Origin: Ralstonia sp. UBA689
GTDB lineage: Bacteria > Pseudomonadota > Gammaproteobacteria > Burkholderiales > Burkholderiaceae
Assembly: GCF_002298975.1 (NCBI RefSeq)
Contig: NZ_DBMV01000045.1
Span: 140,681-204,680 of the forward strand
Reading direction: 5' to 3'
Length of the DNA stretch: 64,000 nucleotides
Within the stretch, counting starts at the first letter, position 1. Each line of letters begins with the position of its first letter. The notes below the pieces were generated by a model. It was not told where the DNA came from and did not search any database. It was given only the letters and a program-made list of their open reading frames with translations. Made by a program: the position numbers and the translations under genes. This document shows positions 58,669 to 64,000 of the stretch, in pieces.

Positions 58669-58860
58669 CTTTCTTTGTCTTGCCAAAGAAAGTAAGCAAA
58701 GAAAGGCGCGCCCGAGATGGCGACTTCCCCTTGGATTTGTGTCACGGGGAGGGAAAGGAGCCAAACTCGCTGCGCTCAGACAAGGCTCCTTCCTTTTTCC
58801 TCCCCGCGACAAAAATCCAAGGCGCCATCTAGGGCAGGGTACGGCCAAACCGGCTGGGCG
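58669..58860. repeat. Dispersed long-hairpin repeat, copy 2
   Basis: Aligns with 1-163. It begins with its own hairpin, CTTTCTTTG/CAAAGAAAG (58669-58677 and 58684-58692), and CAAAGAAAG recurs at 58697. The main arms are AGATGGCG/CGCCATCT (58715-58722, 58823-58830), CCTTGGATTT/AAATCCAAGG (58729-58738, 58813-58822) and AAGGAGCC/GGCTCCTT (58755-58762, 58784-58791). It fills most of the gap 58587-58878 between the permease and the substrate-binding gene of one ABC operon. No coding potential is supported. Confidence 0.88.
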
Positions 58861-58878
58861 CTTGCGTTGTGCTCTTGC

Positions 58879-59775
58879 TTAGTTCTGCATGCCCCAGCGT
58901 TTGACGGTGCGGGCTTCCAGTGTGCGGAATACCAGGTTCTCTACCAGCAAGCCGATGATGATGACCGTCAGCAGGCCGGCAAAGACTTCGGGAATCTGCA
59001 GTTGGTTTTTGTTCTCGTAGATGTACCAGCCGAGGCCGCCCTGACCGGAGCTGACGCCAAACACCAGTTCCGATGCGATCAACGTGCGCCATGCGAAGGC
59101 CCAGCCGATCTTCAGTCCTGTGAGGATGGACGGGAACGCGGCGGGAATCAGGATCTTGGTCAGATACCCCATGCCAGAGAGCCCGTAGTTGCGGCCCACC
59201 ATGCGCAGCGTGTTCGACACCGATAGGAAGCCCGCATGCGTGTTGAGCGACACCGCCCACACCACCGAATGCACGATCACGAAGATCAGGCTGCCATTGC
59301 CCAGGCCAAACCACACCAGCGCGATGGGCAGCAGGGCGATCGCTGGCAGCGGGTTGAACATGGCGGTGAGCGTTTCCAGAAAGTCTTGCCCGAGCCGGTT
59401 GCTGATGCCGAGCACGACCAACGCGCAGGACAACGCCAAGCCGAGCGCGTAGCCCGCCAGCAGCGTTTGCATCGACGTGCCGATGCGAGCGAACAGTGTG
59501 CCGCTGGCCAGCCCTGCCCACAGCGCCTGCACCGTATCGGAGAAGGTCGGCATCAAGAGCGGGTTGTCGAGCCAGCGTGCACCGCCTTCCCACACGAGTG
59601 CCAGCGCAACGAGGATGACCAGCTTGCGCAGCCACGCCTGCTCGTACAAGCGTTCGGCAATGGAGAGCGGCTTTTCCACCACGCCGATGCGATCGAACGC
59701 CACGGGCGTGCTGTAGACGGGCGCGCGGTTGCTGATGTCGGCGGTGGCCGGCATGGAAAGGGTCTCAGTCTGCAT
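58879..59775 (-). CDS. ABC transporter permease (SsuC/TauC-like)
   Basis: A 298-residue inner-membrane permease of the BPD type with six or so helices. The EAA loop that contacts the ATPase reads NTLRMVGRNYGLSGMGYLTK then ILIPAAFPSILTGLKIG. FAWRTLIASELVFG follows, as in SsuC/TauC. Its start overlaps the ATPase gene by 11 bases, so the two are co-translated. The substrate-binding gene lies downstream beyond a 200-bp repeat. Confidence 0.93.
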   Translation of the reverse strand: MQTETLSMPATADISNRAPVYSTPVAFDRIGVVEKPLSIAERLYEQAWLRKLVILVALALVWEGGARWLDNPLLMPTFSDTVQALWAGLASGTLFARIGTSMQTLLAGYALGLALSCALVVLGISNRLGQDFLETLTAMFNPLPAIALLPIALVWFGLGNGSLIFVIVHSVVWAVSLNTHAGFLSVSNTLRMVGRNYGLSGMGYLTKILIPAAFPSILTGLKIGWAFAWRTLIASELVFGVSSGQGGLGWYIYENKNQLQIPEVFAGLLTVIIIGLLVENLVFRTLEARTVKRWGMQN

Positions 59776-60559
59776 GGGTTTCCTCCACCGTGCGGGCGAA
59801 CAGCATGTCGTGGATCTCGGCTTCGAGGGCCTTGAAGCGTTCGGGGTCATCGTCACCGCGCGTGAGGCTCGGCAGCTCGGCACGTACCTGGCCCGGGTGC
59901 GGCGACAGGATCAGGATGCGACTGCCGCAGCGGATCGCTTCCGGAATCGAGTGCGTGACAAACAGGACCGTGAAGCGCGTCTCGTCCCACAGTTGCAGCA
60001 GTTCGTCCTGCATCTTGCGGCGTGTGAGCGCGTCGAGTGCGGCAAAGGGCTCGTCCATCAGCAGCACGTCGGGTTCCATGGCCATGCCGCGCGCGATGGC
60101 CACGCGTTGCTTCATCCCACCCGACAGCATGTGCGGATGGTGGTCGGCGAACTTGCTGAGGTTGACCTTGTGGATGTAGTGCAGCGCGCGTTCTTCGGCT
60201 TCACGCGCTCCCAGCTTGCCCGTAGAGAGCAGCGGGAAGAGCACGTTCTCTTTCACGGTCTTCCACGGCAGGAGCTGGTCGAACTCCTGGAACACCATCA
60301 TGCGATCCGGCCCCGGCTTGGTCACGGGCTGGCCTTTCAGGCGGATCTCGCCTTCGGTGGGCGTGAGGTAGCCGCCGATGGCTTTGAGCAACGTCGATTT
60401 ACCGCAGCCCGACGGGCCCAGCAGGATGTAGCGCTCGCCGGGATAGACCTGGAAGTCGACGCGGTAGGTGGCCGTGACCAGGTGCTGGCGTGTCTTGTAC
60501 TGCAGCGTAACGCCGCGCACATCCAGCAGCGGTGGTGCTGTCGGTGAGTTGGCCTGCAT
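59765..60559 (-). CDS. ABC transporter ATP-binding protein (SsuB/TauB-like)
   Basis: A 264-residue ATPase. Walker A is GPSGCGKST, the Q-loop VFQEFDQLLPW, the signature MLSGGMKQRVAIARGMAM, Walker B VLLMDEPFAALD, and the H-loop VTHSIPEA. It energises the SsuABC-like importer. The start follows CAGGAGACAGCATC on the reverse strand, 53 bases after the GntR gene, so regulator and transporter are probably in one transcript. Confidence 0.94.
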   Translation of the reverse strand: MQANSPTAPPLLDVRGVTLQYKTRQHLVTATYRVDFQVYPGERYILLGPSGCGKSTLLKAIGGYLTPTEGEIRLKGQPVTKPGPDRMMVFQEFDQLLPWKTVKENVLFPLLSTGKLGAREAEERALHYIHKVNLSKFADHHPHMLSGGMKQRVAIARGMAMEPDVLLMDEPFAALDALTRRKMQDELLQLWDETRFTVLFVTHSIPEAIRCGSRILILSPHPGQVRAELPSLTRGDDDPERFKALEAEIHDMLFARTVEETHAD

Positions 60560-60612
60560 GATGCTGTCTCCTGCTTTTGCTTTGTTGGTATGGGTCTGCG
60601 GCGGCTGCGGCG

Positions 60613-61335
60613 CTATCGGATGTCGACGTGATAGCGGAAGTGCGCCGCCGCGCCGCGCGAGCGGCGCCACTCCAGCGGCACGCGGTCATAGCCGCGCGCC
60701 ACACGCTCGATCACCATGACCGGGTCGCCCGGCTTGATGCGCAACAGGCGCGCGTAGGTGGCGTTGACGGCTTCGGCGGTGAGCGTTTCTTCGGCACTGG
60801 CGACGATCTGGCCGCAGTGCGTTTCGTACAGCGGATAGAGCAGGTCGCCAAACGCGTCGAGTTCCAGCGTGGCAAGCGGGGCGAAGCGGTCGTAGGGCAG
60901 CCAGATCTCTTCGGCCAGCAGCGGCGCGCCGTCGAGCAGGCGCAGCCGTGTGAGGCGGATAACCGGCGCACCGGCCTCGATTTGAAGGCCCGCAGCGGGC
61001 GCGGATGGAGCGTCGAGCACATCGCGCTTGAGGATGCGGCTTTCAGGAATGCGTCGCTCGCCGCTTTCACTCTGGAAGCGGAAGAACCGGAACAAGGAGC
61101 TGGCAAAGCTGGCACGCCGCACGAAGGTGCCGCGGCCCTGGAAGCGTTCGAGCAGGCCTTCGGCCACCAATACATCGACGGCTTTGCGAACTGTGCCGAC
61201 CGCCACGTTGTACGTCTTGGCCAGCTCGGCTTCGGTGGGGATGGCGTCGCCCGGGCGCCAGTGCTGCTGGGCGATCTGCGCGGCCAGGTCGTCGCGCAAT
61301 TGCTGGTAGCGGGGCAGGCGGAGATCAGCGGGCAT
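60613..61335 (-). CDS. GntR/HutC-family transcriptional regulator with UTRA domain
   Basis: A 240-residue regulator. The N-terminal winged HTH is LPRYQQLRDDLAAQIAQQ and EAELAKTYNVAVGTVRKAVD; the C-terminal UTRA ligand domain covers about 95-235. It is the first gene before the ABC transporter and probably represses it, with the transported compound or a metabolite as effector. Upstream bases contain TCAT-N4-ATGA around 61356-61367, a weak operator candidate. Confidence 0.91.
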   Translation of the reverse strand: MPADLRLPRYQQLRDDLAAQIAQQHWRPGDAIPTEAELAKTYNVAVGTVRKAVDVLVAEGLLERFQGRGTFVRRASFASSLFRFFRFQSESGERRIPESRILKRDVLDAPSAPAAGLQIEAGAPVIRLTRLRLLDGAPLLAEEIWLPYDRFAPLATLELDAFGDLLYPLYETHCGQIVASAEETLTAEAVNATYARLLRIKPGDPVMVIERVARGYDRVPLEWRRSRGAAAHFRYHVDIR

Positions 61336-61413
61336 GGTGTGGTGAATGGGTCAACTATTCATCTATATGACTAGGCATTGTAGGGAGCTTGGTTCCCGTG
61401 GGCATTACAGGAA

Positions 61414-61458
61414 AACCCGCAGGCCTCCGTGTCGGGTTGACACAAAGACCTGCGGGTT
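61414..61458 (-). terminator. Terminator of norB
   Basis: AACCCGCAGG (61414-61423) and CCTGCGGGTT (61449-61458) form a 10-bp stem enclosing a smaller GTGTC/GACAC hairpin. On the reverse strand the stem is followed by TTTTCC. It lies 56 bases beyond the norB stop. Confidence 0.75.
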
Positions 61459-61513
61459 GTGGGATGTCGCGGCCACTTCTAAGCGGCCGCTTGATCAGCT
61501 TTCCGTTTCGCGA

Positions 61514-63790
61514 CTAGCGCGTGGCGGTGGCCGAAGCCGGCAGCGGTTGAGCTTGTTGTGCCTTCGGGCGGCGCAGCAGGCGCAGCGCATACAACGCCAG
61601 CACGAGGGCACCGATGGCGAACACGATGTCACCCGGCACACGCAGCCAGACCAGCGTTTCCATCACCTTCGAGTGCACCACTTCCGGCGAGCGGGCGTAC
61701 CACATGCCCTTGGTGACACTGGCCCAGGCCTGGTAGATGCCGGCCGGCAGCAGCGACATGAACACCATCATCGCCAGGCCGATATTCAGGCCCCAGAACG
61801 CGGGCTTGAGCAGGCGATCGGCATGCAGGCTGCGCGCATACAGGCCGCGCAGGCAGAACAGCATCAGGCCGATACCCAGCATGCCGTACACCCCGAACAG
61901 CGCGGCGTGCCCGTGGGCGGCCGTCATGTTCAGGCCCTGCACGTAGTACAGCGAAGCCGGCGGGTTGATGGCAAAGCCCAGCAGGCCCGCGCCAACGGTG
62001 TTCCAGAAGCCCACGGCGACGAAGCAGAGCACCGGCCACTTGTAGGCGCCAAGCCATGCCGTGTCCTTGGTGCGGCGATAGTTCTGCAGCGCTTCCAGAC
62101 CGATCAGCGTGAGTGGCACCACTTCCAGCGCCGAGAAGACGGCACCGACAGAGATGATCGACGTGGGCGTGCCCGTGAAGTACAGGTGGTGCAGCGTACC
62201 CAGGATGCCGCCGAACAGGAACACGATCGTCTCCGCCACGATGGCGCGGTTGGCGCTGGAGGCACGGATCAGGCCCAGGCGCGTGAAGATGAGCGCGATG
62301 ACGGCGGTGGCGAACACTTCAAAGAAGCCCTCGACCCATAGGTGGACGAGCCACCAGCGCCAGTATTCGATCATCGAGTAGTGCGTGTGTTGGCCCCACA
62401 CCAGCGAGGTCGAATAGAAGCCGCCGATGCACGTGGCCGACAGGAACACCATGGCGATCAGACCGCGCGATTCCGACGGCGTCTTCAGTGCCGGCCACAG
62501 TGCGCGGCCCAGCAGCACGACCCAGAACAGCAGCCCGACGAACAGCAGGATTTGCCACACGCGGCCCATGCTGGTGTATTCCAGGCCCTGGTTGCCGATC
62601 CAGAAGCCGAAGTCTGCACCGCGATGTTGCAGCGTGCCGAGCCAGCCCGTGGCAATGGAACCCACCACGATGAAGATCAGCGCCCAGAACAGCACGTCAA
62701 CGCCGAGCTTCTGGAGCTTCGGTTCACGCCCCGAAAGCAGCGGCGCAATGTACAGGCCCGTGGCCAGCCATGCCGTGGCAATCCACAGCACGCCAAGCTG
62801 CGTATGGACCGTGCGGCTGATCACATATGGCAGCACCTGCGCCAGCGGAATCCCGAAGAACGACTCGCCTTCGACCGCATAGTGCGCGGTGATGGCGCCC
62901 ATGCCGATCTGCACCAGCATCAGGCCGATCACGGCAAAGAAGTACTTGCGCGTGGCCTTCATCGATGGTGTGGCGACCGCGTTGAGGAACGGGTCCGCCG
63001 CCAGCGGCTTGGCCTCTTCCTCATGCTTGCTGCTGCCGTGAATCCACAGCATGGCTGCAATGCCGCCCAGCAGCAGGATGATGCTCACCATCGACCACAT
63101 GGCCGCACCGCCGGTCATGGTGTTGCCAACCAGCGGCTCATGCGGCCAGTTGCTGGTGTATGACAAGTCGGTTTCGCCCGGGCGGTCGGTGGCGGCTGCC
63201 CACGACGTCCAGAAGAAGAACGCGGCCAGCGCCTCGCGGTCTTCCTGCTTTGGCAGTACGCCAGTGCCCATCGCATATTGATCGCGCAGCGTGGCGAGCG
63301 ACGGATCGGTGCCGAACAGGCCCTTGAAGTGCTGTGCAACGTCTTGGATGGCGCGGGCACGGTCTGGCGATACGGTGATGCTGTCGTGCGCGGCGTCATA
63401 GGTATTGCGGCGCATCTCTTCCTTCACGGCCGCATCGACGGCGGCTTGCTGTGAAGCCGTCAGCGGTGCGGTCGTGCCGAATTGCTGTTGCGTGCGGATT
63501 GTCTGCAGGGTGGTTGCCTCGCGGTGCAGCCAATCGGCCGACCAGTCGGGCGCCACGTAGCTGCCGTGGCCCCAGACGGTGCCAAGCTGCTGGCCGCCGG
63601 CGGCCAGCCATGCTTGCTGGCCACGTTGAATCTGCTCGCCCGTGAACAGCACGTCACCGGCGGTGGTGACGACCGCTTGCGGTATCGGCGGCGCGGCCAG
63701 ATAGATTTGCCGCCCCAGATAACCGAGTGCCCCGAATGACAGGACGAAGATCAGGCCGAGCCACCGCCACAGCCTACCGTTGGTTTTCAT
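61514..63790 (-). CDS. norB: Quinol-dependent nitric oxide reductase (qNOR)
   Basis: A 758-residue inner-membrane enzyme that reduces NO to N2O with electrons from quinol. An N-terminal helix and soluble cytochrome-c-like domain (about 35-225) lack a CxxCH heme site, as expected for qNOR. The catalytic core keeps all ligands: H329 and H628 for heme b, H626 for heme b3, and H483, H534, H535 with E487 for the non-heme iron; the 483/487/534 spacing equals that of NorB. It serves NO detoxification or denitrification. It starts 39 bases after a DUF2249 gene, so it probably belongs to a nitrosative-stress operon that begins outside the window. Confidence 0.96.
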   Translation of the reverse strand: MKTNGRLWRWLGLIFVLSFGALGYLGRQIYLAAPPIPQAVVTTAGDVLFTGEQIQRGQQAWLAAGGQQLGTVWGHGSYVAPDWSADWLHREATTLQTIRTQQQFGTTAPLTASQQAAVDAAVKEEMRRNTYDAAHDSITVSPDRARAIQDVAQHFKGLFGTDPSLATLRDQYAMGTGVLPKQEDREALAAFFFWTSWAAATDRPGETDLSYTSNWPHEPLVGNTMTGGAAMWSMVSIILLLGGIAAMLWIHGSSKHEEEAKPLAADPFLNAVATPSMKATRKYFFAVIGLMLVQIGMGAITAHYAVEGESFFGIPLAQVLPYVISRTVHTQLGVLWIATAWLATGLYIAPLLSGREPKLQKLGVDVLFWALIFIVVGSIATGWLGTLQHRGADFGFWIGNQGLEYTSMGRVWQILLFVGLLFWVVLLGRALWPALKTPSESRGLIAMVFLSATCIGGFYSTSLVWGQHTHYSMIEYWRWWLVHLWVEGFFEVFATAVIALIFTRLGLIRASSANRAIVAETIVFLFGGILGTLHHLYFTGTPTSIISVGAVFSALEVVPLTLIGLEALQNYRRTKDTAWLGAYKWPVLCFVAVGFWNTVGAGLLGFAINPPASLYYVQGLNMTAAHGHAALFGVYGMLGIGLMLFCLRGLYARSLHADRLLKPAFWGLNIGLAMMVFMSLLPAGIYQAWASVTKGMWYARSPEVVHSKVMETLVWLRVPGDIVFAIGALVLALYALRLLRRPKAQQAQPLPASATATR

Positions 63791-63829
63791 GACAAGGTTC
63801 CTTGCAAGGGTGCAATAGGGAGAAAGCGT

Positions 63830-64000
63830 TCAGGCGCCACCGCAACTGCCGCAGCACTGGCCCGTGCTGGCGGCGGAAGCCTTTCTGGTAATGGCGACAC
63901 GCCACGTGTGTGGGCCGCGCTCCAGGTAATCCCAGGCAAACTGCCCGGGGCGCTCGACCTGGAACTGAGACTGCAGCGGACGCGGATCGTGGTCGTTGAT
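63830..64000 (-). CDS. DUF2249 domain protein, C-terminal part
   Basis: The window holds the last 56 codons. INDHDPRPLQSQFQVERPGQ, then AWDYLERGPHTWRV, is the diagnostic end of the DUF2249 domain, and the gene ends with a Cys-rich GQCCGSCGGA tail. DUF2249 proteins lie next to NO, hemerythrin and denitrification genes and may act in metal or redox handling. It is in the same direction as norB and 39 bases upstream, so probably co-transcribed. The N-terminus lies beyond the window. Confidence 0.88.
   Translation of the reverse strand: MNDHDPRPLQSQFQVERPGQFAWDYLERGPHTWRVAITRKASAASTGQCCGSCGGA

Noticed and set aside
58666..58848. Short open frames inside the palindromic repeat
   Set aside because: They come from the hairpin's low-complexity sequence and have no ribosome site or homology.

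Overview
The window reads as a high-GC (about 64-65% by eye), densely coded betaproteobacterial segment. Protein families, codon use and gene sets point to Burkholderiaceae, most likely Ralstonia of the R. pickettii / insidiosa / mannitolilytica type; this is inference, because no rRNA or other marker gene is present. Catabolic, transport and regulatory genes dominate and no core housekeeping genes are seen, which would suit a second chromosome or megaplasmid. I see no tRNA, rRNA, CRISPR array, insertion sequence or prophage.

Layout. (1) 1-1.5 kb: a truncated palindromic repeat, a flavin-reductase-like gene, a GNAT gene and a decayed gene tail. (2) 1.5-10.3 kb: an AraC regulator divergent from a valine / branched-acyl-CoA operon (acyl-CoA dehydrogenase, acyl-CoA synthetase, mmsA, mmsB, enoyl-CoA hydratase, 3-hydroxyisobutyryl-CoA hydrolase) that ends at a strong terminator. 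(3) 10.5-12.8 kb: a fatty-acid-type CoA ligase behind a long palindrome, and a PhnB-like protein. (4) 13.0-15.6 kb: yfiR-yfiN-yfiB, a periplasm-to-c-di-GMP signalling module. (5) 15.9-24.5 kb: transporters, metY, and a LysR / MHS-transporter / M20-amidohydrolase cluster next to an amino acid permease. (6) 24.5-27.6 kb: an exported subtilisin/kexin-type lipoprotein protease with a small secreted partner, then an apparently frameshifted gene. (7) 27.9-33 kb: a small disordered protein and the mprF(lpiA)-acvB lipid aminoacylation operon. (8) 33-41.3 kb: an AraC/NmrA pair, a SulP transporter, a LysR/SDR pair, and a DauR-like regulator / PLP ammonia-lyase / RidA operon. (9) 41.3-53.4 kb: an amide/urea uptake and hydrolysis operon (urtABCDE-amiE-fmdA-fmdB), divergent from a two-component system whose sensor is a fused NCS1 permease, Cys cluster, histidine kinase and receiver, with a LuxR-type response regulator. 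(10) 53.6-57.5 kb: PilZ, LysR/PACE efflux, an orphan LuxR protein and small DUF proteins. (11) 57.5-61.3 kb: an SsuABC-like ABC transporter under a GntR/HutC regulator, interrupted by a second copy of the palindromic repeat. (12) 61.5-64 kb: quinol nitric oxide reductase norB and the end of a DUF2249 gene.

The most interesting system is the permease-fused hybrid kinase and its LuxR partner. A perfect operator-like palindrome lies between it and the amide/urea operon, suggesting that a transporter-like sensor reads an amide, urea or nucleobase-like signal and switches on short-chain amide import and hydrolysis. The second strong observation is a dispersed hairpin element in two copies whose arms differ between copies yet stay base-paired.
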